Source: Muricea muricata
Taxonomy: Eukaryota; Cnidaria; Anthozoa; Malacalcyonacea; Plexauridae
Assembly: GCA_963855995.1 (NCBI GenBank)
Contig: OY979716.1
Location: 84,928,042 to 84,992,041 of the forward strand
Length of the DNA stretch: 64,000 nt
Direction of reading: 5' to 3'
The notes beneath the pieces are model-generated. The model did not search any database. It saw only the letters and a list, made by a program, of their open reading frames with translations, and had not been told where the DNA came from. The first letter of the stretch is position 1; the number at the start of each line of letters is the position of its first letter. A program made the position numbers and the translations under genes. This document shows, piece after piece, positions 47,103 to 58,380 of the stretch.

Positions 47103-47379
47103 TGCGAGATTACACAGTAGATTACATGTTTTTGTTACATTTAGCCTCTATTGCGCCAGCGTCATTTGTAAACTAAAGACTGAAGTTGGTCTTCCTGTCT
47201 GGTTTCATAATCTGTTGTTGATTTAACAACATCAGGATATGGCACGAAAGCTGTAATCTATCAGCAGGAATAGTCAATGCAGCTTGACTTGCCATCCCAT
47301 TCCTTACAGCCCCTACTGATCTCATAAATATTACAAATTATGACATCAAGGTTGATTGAAGTAATTAGAAGCATTCCCA

Positions 47380-47590
47380 ACAATTTGTATGCGTGTATTT
47401 GAATTTGTATGTGTGTTTGTAGTTTGTACTTATGGGCCACCGTACTTAAGGAATAAAAGTACAAATTTAAAAACACGCATACAAATTCAAATACACGCAT
47501 ACAAATTCTAACACGCACACACAAACTCCAATACACGCATACAAATTCTAACACGCACACACAAACTCCAATACACGCATACAAAACCAC
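47380..47590. repeat. Minisatellite of ACACGCATACAAATTC units
   Basis: Alternating ACACGCATACAAATTCTA and ACACGCACACACAAACTCCA units give at least two 40-bp repeats at about 47500-47585. An inverted related block lies at 47380-47416. The ORF across it is a repeat artefact. Confidence 0.85.
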
Positions 47591-47624
47591 CATGAAAGTA
47601 ATCAAACAATTTTGAAAAGCTGAT

Positions 47625-48007
47625 TGTTGCAGAATTCGCTGTCTTCGTTCAACGAATTTTTCTGCACGGCTGATTTAACATTCACTTTTGGGTTTTTACA
47701 ATTTTTATTCAATATATTTACGCTAATTACAAGCCACTTACACTTTACGCATCATCATCATTCTGCCTCTATTGATGTTGGTTATGTCATTAAATAACTT
47801 CGGTCCGGAAACCGAACATTCTCCGTCCATCACGCGATTATACTAACATAGTTACAATAACACGATTAACATACTTTGGCTTAAATTCAGCTTATCTATG
47901 ACATGCAATTGACCATCTTGATAGGACACAATTACAACATTTGACAGGACACTATACGACATCTGAATATATAATAAATTGAAATATAAGTTATAATAAA
48001 TCCAACA
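47625..48007 (-). repeat. BEL/Pao 3' LTR
   Basis: 383 bp, on the - strand starting TGTTGGATTTATTATAAC and ending TGCAACA. The matching part of the 5' LTR lies at 58182-58380. It differs by two small indels, including 15-17 extra bases near 47691. Confidence 0.93.
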
Positions 48008-48020
48008 CTCTCCCCCTCTT
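48008..48020 (-). promoter_or_regulatory. Polypurine tract
   Basis: AAGAGGGGGAGAG on the - strand directly precedes the 3' LTR; second-strand priming site of LTR retroelements. Confidence 0.8.
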
Positions 48021-50104
48021 GCCTCTTGACTCGCTTACGAGTCAAGCATCGCTTTCGTCTTCCAACGTGCGTCCAAAGCAGCACCCCTTTTTATCCGCTT
48101 CTCAACACCTACAGCCTTTTCCTCCACAACATCCATGTCTCTTCCACAAACGTCCTTAATCTCATCCACATTCCTCATCACAACAGGATACAAATGCTCA
48201 CAAGGCCTACACAAAACTTGCCGTCGACCCTTCTTCATCACGCACACCTTGGCACCACGTACTATCTTATCCTTACCCTCAATCAACCCTGTCACAACAC
48301 CTGTCTTCCACTCCCCCCTTTTTCTTCCACTCCCCCCTTTTTCTTCCCTGTTCGAACACGACGACCACATCTCCAGGCTTAACCATCACAGCCCCCTTCG
48401 ACACGCCAACCTTGTGGAACTCTCTCAGATTGGTGAGATATTCCCGTTTCCACCTGCGCCAAAAGTGCTCTAAAATGGTGCTTAGATAATTAAACCGAAC
48501 AATACTGCTGTTCTCGCTGGAATCCTGTCCTACCTCACTAGCATCTACCTCTGTACTATCTGGGAGTGTAGCAATGCGTCTACCATAAACTAAATGTGAT
48601 GGGGTAAGGACCTCCTCACTTACCTCGTCGTACTCGTAGGTAAGTGGTCTCGCATTCAGATTAGCTTCAACTTCAACGAGAACTGTCCTCAATTCGTCGA
48701 ACGTGAGCTTTGAATTCCCTAAAACTTTTCTTAAAGAAACTTTAACAAGACCTATAAGCCTTTCAAAAAACCCTTCCCACCATGGGGCCCTTTCCAAATC
48801 AAATCGCCAATCAATTCCTTTACTGGTTAAAGAATCCCTTACTTCTTCGCTTGCAAATAACTTGCGCAATGCTTTCGCTGCAGCCTTAAAGGTTTTGGCA
48901 TTATCTGAAACCATGATTTTTGGTGCCCCTCTTCTGCCTACGAACCTTCTTAAACAACGCAAGAATGTAGCTGCTGTCAAGTCTTGCACTAACTCAAGGT
49001 GGACCGCGCGCGTCACACAGCAAGTGAATAGCGCTATATAAACTTTACTCATGCCGCTCTTGGTTTTGGCAAACAGAGGCCCTGCAAAATCTACGCCCGA
49101 ATTTTCAAATGGTGCTGCTCTTTTGACACGAAACTCCGGTAACGCTGCTTGCTGCGGCCTTGTACATGCCTTACAATTCCATCGCTTACATAATGAGCAT
49201 GCATTTATCACTCGTTTTACCTCTTGTCTGCCCTTCGCTCCCCAATATTTCGACCTGAACTGAGCTAACGTTGACCTGACACCCCCATGCATGACTGACT
49301 GGTGACACTGTGTTATAACTAACTCTGTAAACCTATGGTTTCTAGGTAAGACTATCGGCTCTCTTGCTTCCGTATCCAACTCCGAGTTACTTAGTCGTCC
49401 CGTGCAGTGAAGTATCTCGTCCCTTTCTACTAGCCCAAACTGTCTCTGCAACTGCGTGTACTCTGCCTGTTCTTTCAAAACTAGTTGTGATGTTTTGACC
49501 CATGCCAGCTCCGCTCCCTTCAATTCACTCACTTCCAAGGCTCCACGAACTAACTCTTAGCCTGATTTCCTTCGCTTTAAATTGTTTATAAATCGCTTTA
49601 TCCAAGCAGTAACTCTCAATAACCTGCTCAAGCAACTAAACCTTTGTAGATTTATCAAATTGGAGATACCAAATAATGAATCGACACTGATCACCAAGTT
49701 AACACTAAAGGATTTTTTTTCTTCGACCTTACTTTCCATGGTTGGGACTGACGTTTCTAAACCCGGCCAGTCACTAGGAGTACCCTTCAACCATGACGGT
49801 CCAGTCCACCAAAGATTGCTGTTTTTAAGTTCTGTGATTAGAACTCCTCTCGATCCTAAATCTGCGGGGTTTTCTATACCCGGGCAATGTCCCCAATCAC
49901 TCTTCGAACTTACTCTCAGAATCTCGTCTATTCTGTGTTGCACGAACTGCTTCCAACTACCCGGATTACTTACCCAACACAATACAGTCTTACTGTCTGT
50001 CCTGTACCTGGCGTCTTCAAACTCATACTCTGATTCTAGCGCTCGTCTAACCGCATCATTAATTGCGCTAAAATCCTCGCTTCTGGGCAAATTTCTGTCA
50101 CAAA

Positions 50105-50706
50105 CTGGTCGAACCCTATTTTACTTACTGCTCACCAGTTTGGGACGGACTTGGTTGTAAACTGAGTGAGAAACTACAAAAACTACAAAATTGAGCTGCT
50201 AGGGTATTGACTAGGTCCTCGTATGAGGTTTCATCTGCATCCCTACTCTCTGAGTTGGGATGGAATGTTCTGGAAAAAACTCTTGTAAAGTATAAAGCTA
50301 TTCTTATGTATAAGGTATACAATGGCTGTGCTCCTCAATATTTGCAGCAGCTATTTCCACCAAAATATAGCGAATATAATCTGAGAAATTCTTTAAACAA
50401 AGTGTGTGTTCCAAAGCCTCGAACGGACTGTTTAAAACGTTCTTTCAGCTACAGTGGTGCTTGTCTTTGGAACAGCCTACCAGAACAAATTAGATTGCCT
50501 CCTTCTCTTAAATCATTTAAGGTCGCACTAAACAAATTTCTATACAACTCTGACTGATGCACGGCAATCATGTAAAACAGTATCCATTACACCTATTTAT
50601 TTATTTATTTATGATTATCTTATATATATATTTTTAACTCTTTTTGTAACTTTGTAAATACTGATGATTTTTCCGTGTTTTAAATAAAGTGTTGATGATG
50701 ATGATG
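50105..50706 (+). mobile_element. 5'-truncated L2/CR1-like LINE with 5-bp TSD
   Basis: The coding remnant 50207-50557 has the LINE C-terminal pattern (YKAILMYKVYNGCAPQYL, SFSYSGACLWNSLPEQIR). The 3' UTR ends TTTCCGTGTTTTAAATAAAG, then a (GATG)n tail. TSD ACAAA is at 50100-50104 and 50707-50711. Same family as the LINE at 20555-21550. Confidence 0.88.
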
Positions 50707-51029
50707 ACAAAATACAAATCCCCATTGCGTTATCGTTAAGATGGCGCATAAAAGATTGAAATCTAACGCTCTGTGACAGGCAGTCCTATTGCGGACCAAC
50801 AGCGCGAGCTTCAGTTTCTCCTTTGTTTCAATGCTTGCGAACATTCCCTAAATCGATCAGTAATTGTAGCTACGTCAACATCGCTTCACATCAGCCTTGG
50901 CGCGCGCAGATCACTAAATCTACAGTAGGAACATATTAAAAACATTTTATTAAAGAATGTACGTCACGATACCTTTAAGCTTGAACTTTTTTTGGATACC
51001 TCTGTGCGGTAAGCGTGTCAGCTTTTTCT

Positions 51030-51250
51030 AAATCTGCGGGGTTTTCTATACCCGGGCAATGTCCCCAATCACTCTTCGAACTTACTTTCAGAATCTCGTC
51101 TACTCTGTGTTGCACGAACTGCTTCCAACTACCCGGATTACTTACCCAAGACAATACAGTCTTACTGTCTGTCCAGTACCTGGCGCCTTCAAACTCATAC
51201 TCTGATTCTAGCGCTCGTCTAACTGCATCATTAATTGCGCTAAAATCCTA
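51030..51250 (-). repeat. Duplicated piece of BEL pol (partner 49857-50082)
   Basis: Both copies run AAATCTGCGGGGTTTTCTAT through CATCATTAATTGCGCTAAAA with a handful of differences. Between them lies the segment related to 45373-45720. Confidence 0.92.
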
Positions 51251-51797
51251 GCAGCCATTAACTCTAATCAGGGTATACTAAGTTCTTTAATCGGAGCTAC
51301 TCTAGTCTTATTGGCTACTAACTTCACGTATGCCCAGGGGCGTAGGAACCGGGGGGGGCCAAGGGGGCCAAGGCCCCCCCAAGTTTTAAAATCACACGAA
51401 TGTGCCCTTTACTCAGAGGTAAAGTGCCCTTTTTAATTGAGGAAACGTTCTTCGAATGAGCTGTAATTAACAGTTCTATGCCCTCGAAACAAATTTAACT
51501 CGTCGTAAAGTTATTGCTCACACTATGCTCCCCAAATACCAACAATACGATTTCTTAATTACATATAATCTTCTTACATGAAGTATTGTCATCTTGTTAT
51601 GCTTTTTCCTAACACTGAGCTATATATAATAACCTAATTTAAATTTTAAAATTTACGGTATTGCAAAAGATATAGTATTGAGAAATATTGAGCATATTTT
51701 GCACAGGTAAGCATTCTTTACACATTCCACGTTTAACTAAATCGCTTATAGTATGATTCTAAGTTTTGATTTGTGAACGATTCCTTGTAGTGCACTT

Positions 51798-51955
51798 CAG
51801 TGGCGTAGGAAGATCGACAATTGGGGGGGGGGGCACATATTCATATATTCGTGTTCTGCATTATTAATTTCTTTTGAAATCGATTGTTTTTAAGGTATGT
51901 GAATTTGAATATATGAATATGTGCCCCCCCAATTATCGATCTTTCTACGCTACTG
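51798..51955. mobile_element. hAT-type MITE nested in the hAT transposon, 8-bp TSD
   Basis: TIRs of about 55 bp: CAGTGGCGTAGGAAGATCGA, a G-run, then GCACATATTCATATATTC and complement. TSD GTGCACTT at 51790-51797 and 51956-51963. The termini are similar but not identical to the host element's. Confidence 0.95.
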
Positions 51956-52054
51956 GTGCACTTTTTTAAAGACTAAATTTATATTTTTTAAGAAGTGCAC
52001 TGTGCACATTTTTAAAAGATTTCAGACAGCGTTTGACATTAACCAAAGACTGAC

Positions 52055-54691
52055 ATGCCACGGAAAGAACGATGTAAAAAAGTACGTGAAAATTTACTCT
52101 ATGAAGCAGCTTCTGGCACTCAAAAACTCAGTAGCTTTGGTTTTACTACTACAAGTGCGTCACATAATTCATCCAACATTGATGACACATCTCCACTCGA
52201 CAATTTGGGACAGGAAATATTGCCATGCTCCCTTACGGATGAAGGTATCAACGTTTCCGGTCAACCTCGCAATGAAGCTAGCTCAGATCATTTCGATGTT
52301 TCATCAAGATTGCAAACCCCTGGCCTAAATTCTGATAGAGAGCAACAGAATCAAATTTTCCCAGTTGATCAAATGCGTGAAATGCCTGCTACTTCTTCAT
52401 CTCAAATGCATGATTTTGAAGTAAGTCCAACGTCTTCAAATACAACTGAGTTAGATGATCTGCTACCAAGCACATATGTCCAGGAAAATAAGATTTCACC
52501 TGCAAACTGTGACTCCGCATGTTGTACACAAGGTTTTCCCTGCCATCCCACCTCAGATGAATTGAAGAAAACATCCATAAAGCAGCTACGCACTGACGGC
52601 CAATTTAGGCACTGCCCATTTTCTGTCTTTTCAAAGTTTTCTTGGGTGACCTACTGCCTGACACGTGGTACTATAGCTTGTTTTCACTGCAAGAAAGCCA
52701 TGGAAAGAAACTTAATCACTTTTAGTTATCATACCGAGAAAGCATTTTCTTCAGGAGAGTTTTGCAACTGGAAAAAGTGCCATGAAAAGCTGGAAAAACA
52801 TCAAAATTCTCATTGCCATAAAGAAGCTGTTGAAAAACTTGCACACATTGTTCATGAGAAGAATGATATTGGCGCTCAACTTGACAACCAGTACCGTAGT
52901 GAACAAGATCTTCATCGACGACTTTTCCTTAAGCAGCTTAGCAGTCTGAAATACTTAGCACGGCAGGGCCTTCCGCTCCGTGGGCACGAATCTTTGAATA
53001 GCAACCTAATTCAACTGCTAAAGACAAGGTCAGAAGATGTTCCAGAATTGAATGACTGGGTCAGAAATGGACAGTACCTTAGCCCGCCGATAATCAATGA
53101 ACTAATTGAAATGATGGGCAATACTCTTTTGCGTGGTATTTTGATGGACATAAAAGATAATTCTGGACTATTTTCTCTTCTCGCTGATGAATCTCGTGAT
53201 ATAAGTAATAAAGAACAACTGACGTGCATTCTCCGATGGGTTTCTCTTCCAGATTTGGAGATAAATGAAGATTTCATTGGGATGTATTTGATCAAAAAAC
53301 CGGACGCCGAAACGATAGCAGCATCTCTCAAAGATATACTGTTAAGATGTAACCTGATGCTTGATGATTGCAGATGGCAAGCTTACGATGGGGCTTCAAC
53401 GATGAGCGGCCATTTAAGTGGTGTTGGAGTAAGATTGCAGGCGGAAAACGCCGTAGCTTACAGAATCCACTGTGCAAACCACCGTCTGGATTTGGTTTTG
53501 AAAGCTTGCGCCAATGAGAGCAAGCTCATCGGTGATGTCCTTAGTCTTGTGCAGGAGTTGGCCGTTTTCATCAGGCAGTCCCCAGTCCGTATGTCTGTGT
53601 ATGAGAGTATTGCCAAAGAATGTCTGGCCAGCAACGAAAACTGTGTTGGGGCAGAAAATCTCCATCTTCTTTGCACGACTAGATGGACTGTAAGAACATG
53701 CGCGATAAAAGCGGTCTTGGACAATTATCAGGGTATATATGACACCCTAAGGAACATTTCAGAAACCGGGTCAACGAGAGACAGCCGCGACAAGGCAGCA
53801 GGCATAGCCAAAAAGATGACGCAGTTTGCCACATTTCTTGGCCTGCGTTTTGCAATGAATGTTTTCAGCGTTTGTGAACAATTGGCATGCACCATCCAAA
53901 CAAAGGGAATCTTAGCGCAAACAGTAATGAATGGAGTGAAAGCGCTGAAAGATGCTTTGCAACGACAAAGAGATGACTACTCTTCTTTTTTCCGCAAGAC
54001 AAGAGATTTGGCCTCCTGCATGCCTATAATAGAACTAGAAGAACCGGTTCTTCTACGTCATAAAAAAGTGCCTCGACGGCTAGATAATGGTTCCGCTGCC
54101 GAACACCAATTTAACTCTGCCGAAGATATGCACCGTGCGCAGTGTTTCGTGGCCATTGACGCTTGCCTTGTCGAACTTAATCGTCGTTTTCGCGAAGAGT
54201 CGTATGCACCACTTCAGCAATTTGAAAGTGCAGTCATAAGTGCTGCTAATGGTCTTAGTTTCGAATTGAGCGAGAACTTTCAGAAGTCATACGAGAAGGA
54301 TGTGAACTTCGATTCTCTGCAGTTGGAATTAAAATTACTTGAAACTGTTACCAAACAAACATTCCCTGAAATTAAACGTGTGACTTCGATGGAAACTGTG
54401 GTGTCAATTTTAACTTATGGGCAGAATGGGACTCATTTACTTCCTAACGTTCTTCGTTTAATGCATATATACTTGCTGGCTCCATTAACAACCGCATCTG
54501 CTGAAAGATCGTTTTCCGTGCAAAGATCTCTCAAAACGTATTTAAGAAGCACGATTACCGAAAAGCGGTACAATAACCTTTTGATGCTCAATATGCACAA
54601 AGCAAGAACGGATTCCATTTGCCTCAAAACAATTGCAAAAGAATTTGTTGGAAAAAACGAACGCAGGTTAAGGTTTTTTGGAAAATTTTGA
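52055..54691 (+). CDS. hAT transposase, intact 878-codon ORF
   Basis: Role: DDE/RNase H-like cut-and-paste transposase of the hAT superfamily, close to the TTF-type zinc-finger/DUF4371 group. Domains: disordered Ser/Gln-rich N terminus (about 1-165); TTF-type zinc finger (about 180-285, with CFHCKKA and HQNSHCHKEA); catalytic core with LLADESRDIS (about 374-383, first Asp), YDGASTMSG (about 443-451, second Asp) and CANHRLDLV (about 472-480); hAT C-terminal dimerisation domain with TTASAERSFS (about 812-821, catalytic Glu) and KRYNNLLMLNMHK. No stop or frameshift across 2.6 kb, so the copy is recent and may be active. Start chosen at the first ATG of the frame (MPRKERCKK), about 100 bp after the nested MITE. 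That MITE could have displaced the native promoter. Confidence 0.95.
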   Translation: MPRKERCKKVRENLLYEAASGTQKLSSFGFTTTSASHNSSNIDDTSPLDNLGQEILPCSLTDEGINVSGQPRNEASSDHFDVSSRLQTPGLNSDREQQNQIFPVDQMREMPATSSSQMHDFEVSPTSSNTTELDDLLPSTYVQENKISPANCDSACCTQGFPCHPTSDELKKTSIKQLRTDGQFRHCPFSVFSKFSWVTYCLTRGTIACFHCKKAMERNLITFSYHTEKAFSSGEFCNWKKCHEKLEKHQNSHCHKEAVEKLAHIVHEKNDIGAQLDNQYRSEQDLHRRLFLKQLSSLKYLARQGLPLRGHESLNSNLIQLLKTRSEDVPELNDWVRNGQYLSPPIINELIEMMGNTLLRGILMDIKDNSGLFSLLADESRDISNKEQLTCILRWVSLPDLEINEDFIGMYLIKKPDAETIAASLKDILLRCNLMLDDCRWQAYDGASTMSGHLSGVGVRLQAENAVAYRIHCANHRLDLVLKACANESKLIGDVLSLVQELAVFIRQSPVRMSVYESIAKECLASNENCVGAENLHLLCTTRWTVRTCAIKAVLDNYQGIYDTLRNISETGSTRDSRDKAAGIAKKMTQFATFLGLRFAMNVFSVCEQLACTIQTKGILAQTVMNGVKALKDALQRQRDDYSSFFRKTRDLASCMPIIELEEPVLLRHKKVPRRLDNGSAAEHQFNSAEDMHRAQCFVAIDACLVELNRRFREESYAPLQQFESAVISAANGLSFELSENFQKSYEKDVNFDSLQLELKLLETVTKQTFPEIKRVTSMETVVSILTYGQNGTHLLPNVLRLMHIYLLAPLTTASAERSFSVQRSLKTYLRSTITEKRYNNLLMLNMHKARTDSICLKTIAKEFVGKNERRLRFFGKF

Positions 54692-56993
54692 TGACGATAA
54701 TGGAGTCGCTACTTGTGTTAGAAGTTAGATGTAAGATATACTTTATTTTAGCAGTATACAATAACACGTGTCAAGTGCCCTAGAAGTTAATGGCCCCCCC
54801 AACCTATATATGCTTCCTACGCCCCTGCGTATGCCTTATCGCACACTATGGTTACAAGATATACAACTGCACAATATGCTCTCTTGGAAGCATCACCAAA
54901 CCCGTGTAAGCAATCATTCGACACGCTTGCATATCTCTCAACTGTCACACATCGTACCTCACAAAAATCCTTCAACCATTTTTCCCATCTTTCTTTCAAA
55001 GCCTTGGTCAAGATATCATCCCAATCTAGACCATTAATGCATATATCCTGAAAAAGAATTTTTGCCTTTGCAACGGTGAGACTCAATAGTCCCATGGGAT
55101 CAAAAATACATGCTAAAAGGCTTAAAACATTTCGCTTAGTTGGCTCTAAAGTCTGCACCTTTTCAATCAAATGGTCAAATTCAAATCTAATTAAATCGCG
55201 CACGCAATCCCATCCCAATCCTAAAACCTTGTTAAATTGGCCGCCAGTCTGGCACGCAAGCATTTCCTTCGCATATGTTTGCTCTTCAGCCCCCGATGTG
55301 GTATTTTCTAAATCAGTCGCGTCTTTCTGTATTTGCGCTCGTAATTCCCTATCATTCGTTCGCCATTTACGCAACTTAAACCCGCCTTCATTCATGCGCT
55401 CCTTAGCCTTAGTGTATAACAAATACGCAGCCTCTATGCTGGCTTCACCTGTTGCCAAGTCGTCGACGTAAAAACTTCTCAATAATATGTCGGCAAAATG
55501 CTTATCATGGATTGCGAACTTACTAATATGATCCCTTAATATAGCATTGAGCAAAAACGGTGAGTTCACACTAAACACAACCCTGCAAAAACGATAAACT
55601 ACAAGAGTTAAATTGTTGCGCAGCACGTCATCTACCCATAGAAACCGTAAACTATCACGATCTTTCTCATGCACCTCTATTTAAAAAGGCCTTTTCGATG
55701 TCCGCAACTATTGCTATCCTTTTTTCGCGAAACCTGAGCAAAATATCAAAAAGGAGTGGATTTAGTGATGGCCCGCTTCTAAACAATCGTTCAAGGCAAC
55801 AGCAGACTTGTGCGGCTTCGCACTAGCGTCGTAAACAATTCTGAGCTTAGTCGTCGTTGCGTCCTTGCACACAACTGCCTGATGCGGTACATAATGAATC
55901 TTTGTTTCATTACTAATAGATTCGTTAGGGCTTACCTTTTCAATGATGCCCGTCTTTTCTTGCGCCTTGATAATCGAGTCATACTCGGCCAACAATGCGG
56001 GATCTTTGCTGAGGCGTTTTATCTGTCCTTTCATACGCTTAAAACTTAAATCATAGTTAGAGGGCAAGGGATCGTGGCTTTCTTTCCAGGGCAAACCTAC
56101 TGAATAACGTGTACCTGTAAACTTTAAATCACTGATTACTGATTCATGCACGTCACTACTCTGATCTTTTATCCCTATGGTTTCTAAACAAAACTGGTTA
56201 ACATCTATTGCAGGATTTTGCACTTCGGCAGGCACGAAGTTTGCCAGGGCAGTAACGGGTTCGTCCACATCAAAGCCACCAAGAGGTCCAGAAACCACCC
56301 AACCGAGAACAGTATCAATTGCAACTGGCTCGCTCGGCTTACCACGTCTAATACAATCTCTCTGTAACAACCACAAATAATCTGCCCCCACAAGAACATC
56401 AACTTCTAAGTCCTCACTCGACTTACACACATCGGACAACCAAAGATCCTTCAGATGACTATAGTTTTCCCTCGCAACCTCCAAATGTTGATTCTTAATC
56501 ACCGAGATTTCTGGCACAACATAAGCCTCCACAGACACAATTTCTCCACCATACAAAGGCTTCAAATCCAACCGAGCAACACTTGTTAACCCTGATGCGC
56601 CTTGCCCAAACGTCCCAATAGACACATTTTCCGCACGCACAACCTCGCAACCACAAGCCTTAGCCGCCTTTACAGTCACGAACGTCCTCTGACTCCCTGA
56701 GTCCAACAATACCCTTACACGGCCGCTCTTCTGCCCAACCAACATTGCCTGAGCCGTCTGCAACGCAACCTTAGAAATACACATATTAACTATATCCTCT
56801 TTAGGACTTACAATTAATGTGGTGCTTACTTTCCCTTCCTCCCCTACTGCTTCTTGACCCTTAGGTTTACTTTCCGAAACCTTTCCCTGATCACACAAAG
56901 ACGTGTGATGTTCTCCCTTACAAACATTACAAACTACTTTAACACTACAATTACGTGCCAAATGGCCCTTTCTTAGACTGTTTTTAACAGTTG

Positions 56994-58139
56994 TTAACGA
57001 GAGTATTTTCGTAAAAGTTCCTTACGTTTGTCCTTGTTGCCCACTCGACTACAGTCTTCGTGGCGATGACCACCCAAACAGAAAGCACATGCTTCTGCCT
57101 TTGACTTCGTGTGTAATGCGTGCGCTGAAGACTGTCCTCTTTTCCAATTTGGTCTGTCGCCAGATTCACGACTGTTCTCTCGACTGTTCTTACTCTCCGA
57201 CTCGCGAATATGTTCTTCTCTCAGTTCGATCTCTCTTTTCAAAGGTTTCAATAGATCCTCTACCGTCCATTCGTGAAATTCCTTTTCCCTTGTTATAATT
57301 AAACACACTGACTTGGGTAGGCAGTCCAAAATGTTAGGTACAATGATCGACGAATATGTATTTTTTCCGATCCCAAGCGCTTCCAAACCCCTGTAGTGTG
57401 TCTCGACACGATCACATAAACGTCGTAGTGACGGCAGATCTCTCTCATCCTTAACACGCTCGGTTTTCATCAACTGTTGCATGTGAGCACGTTGAACGGC
57501 TGACTTCTTCCCATAACGCTCCTTTAAAATATCCACAGTAGAATTGTAATTTGCCGCTGTCAACGAAAATCCCGAGATACAAGACTTCGCTGATTCTTCT
57601 AGAAGCCCTCTGAGATAATTGAATTTAACCACGCCTGATAAACTATCGTTGGAATGAATGGAGCTTTCGAACGAGTCCCAAAACTCTTGACATTTGCATA
57701 CATCTCCCTTGAATTTTTTCACCTCTAATTTTGGCAACTTGGCACGAACTTTACTCGCCGTCGCCACGGACCCATTTGACATTGACTCAACATTTGAGGG
57801 CGATTCTACAACGGAGTTATGGTGGTTATCCTCGTTTAACTTCTCATCCAGCTGTTTTAGCGTCTTTCTAGCCCCCGCTCTTACCTTTCCAGCCTCCTCG
57901 ACTTCTTCCGTAATGTCCTGTTCACTTGATGCTTCGTCGCTTGCAATTAGCTCAACTATTTTTTCGTCCAAATTTTGTAAAGTTTTTATACAATCGACTA
58001 TCCCTTCTCTGAGCTGGGAAGCTTCACTTCGAACTTCCTCGGTGAAGTTCTCTAACATCCCAGACGCTTGACCAAGTATCTGCTTTAAATACCCGCGATG
58101 GCCTCCTCGTATCTTTTTCGATTTTGCTAAATCTCCCAT
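56994..58139 (-). CDS. gag: BEL/Pao Gag protein
   Basis: Role by family: capsid/nucleocapsid precursor of a Pao-type retrotransposon. 381 codons from ATG 58139 (MGDLAKSKKIRGGHRG). There is a coiled-coil, acidic N-terminal third. The central DUF1759-type capsid region is marked by LPKLEVKKFKGDV, EFWDSFESSIHSN and KFNYLRGLLEESA. A basic linker follows, then a zinc knuckle CAFCLGGHRHEDC near the end. The frame is open throughout. It ends at a TAA just before the pol frame (offset frame, start text at 56961), so gag-pol linkage is by frameshift or by a later indel. The start lies 43 bases inside the 5' LTR border, a short leader typical of these elements. Confidence 0.88.
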   Translation of the reverse strand: MGDLAKSKKIRGGHRGYLKQILGQASGMLENFTEEVRSEASQLREGIVDCIKTLQNLDEKIVELIASDEASSEQDITEEVEEAGKVRAGARKTLKQLDEKLNEDNHHNSVVESPSNVESMSNGSVATASKVRAKLPKLEVKKFKGDVCKCQEFWDSFESSIHSNDSLSGVVKFNYLRGLLEESAKSCISGFSLTAANYNSTVDILKERYGKKSAVQRAHMQQLMKTERVKDERDLPSLRRLCDRVETHYRGLEALGIGKNTYSSIIVPNILDCLPKSVCLIITREKEFHEWTVEDLLKPLKREIELREEHIRESESKNSRENSRESGDRPNWKRGQSSAHALHTKSKAEACAFCLGGHRHEDCSRVGNKDKRKELLRKYSR

Positions 58140-58162
58140 TTTGTCGTTTCTTTCCTCGTCTA

Positions 58163-58179
58163 TCCGGCTCGAAGGACCA
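58163..58179 (-). promoter_or_regulatory. Primer-binding site
   Basis: TGGTCCTTCGAGCCGGA on the - strand, two bases after the 5' LTR. It begins TGG as expected for pairing with a tRNA 3' CCA end. Confidence 0.8.
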
Positions 58180-58181
58180 TG

Positions 58182-58380
58182 TGTTGCAGAATTCGCTGTC
58201 TTCGTTCAACGAATTTTTCTGCACGGCTGATTCAACATTCACTTTTATTCAATATATTTACGCTGATTACAAGCCACTTTACGCATCATCATCATTCTGC
58301 CTCTATTGATGTTGGTTATGTTATTAAATAACGTCGGTCCGGAAACCGAACATTGTCCGTCCATCACGCGATTATACTAA
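58182..58380 (-). repeat. BEL/Pao 5' LTR, truncated by Harbinger
   Basis: Homologous to about 47625-47845 of the 3' LTR. It stops at ATACTAA where Harbinger copy 2 enters; the rest of the LTR is not found before the window end. Confidence 0.9.

Larger units (their letters stand above)
51335..54827 (+). mobile_element. Complete hAT transposon, 8-bp TSD
   Basis: Ends CAGGGGCGTAGGAAC and CTTCCTACGCCCCTG pair, followed inward by G-run/C-run tracts. The TSD CGTATGCC is perfect at 51327-51334 and 54828-54835. It interrupts the BEL pol gene, whose reading frame lines up across the empty site. It contains one transposase gene and one nested MITE. Confidence 0.96.
48035..56961 (-). pseudogene. BEL/Pao pol (protease, RT, RNase H, integrase), interrupted
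   Basis: Role by family: replication and integration. In order on the - strand: zinc knuckle CNVCKGEHHTSLC (about 56930); retropepsin-like LLDSGSQRTFV near 56710 (DUF1758); RT with ADIEKAF-type motif near 55700 and catalytic YVDDLATG near 55470; RNase H start LHGFGDASKRAY near 54900. The hAT element then splits it at 51335-54827. Coding resumes at about 51334. Integrase at 49538-48279 shows an HHCC region (HQSVMHGG, CSLCKRW), GVDFAGPL, SDNAKTF and WWEGFFERLIG for D, D and E, then a DUF5641-like tail. Stops or frameshifts at about 55765, 51280, 49557 and 48310 make it non-functional. Confidence 0.9.
47625..58380 (-). mobile_element. BEL/Pao LTR retrotransposon with nested insertions
   Basis: Read on the - strand: truncated 5' LTR (58182-58380), primer-binding site, gag, protease-RT-RNase H-integrase, polypurine tract, 3' LTR (47625-48007). 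It contains a complete hAT transposon, a truncated LINE and an internal duplication. Its 5' LTR is cut by Harbinger copy 2. CTGAT at 47620-47624 may be the left TSD; the right one is not visible. Confidence 0.92.

Noticed and set aside
47261..47605. Cys/Val-rich 114-codon ORF
   Set aside because: Falls on a minisatellite; its composition follows the repeat.
49582..50160. 192-codon + strand ORF
   Set aside because: Antisense to BEL pol.
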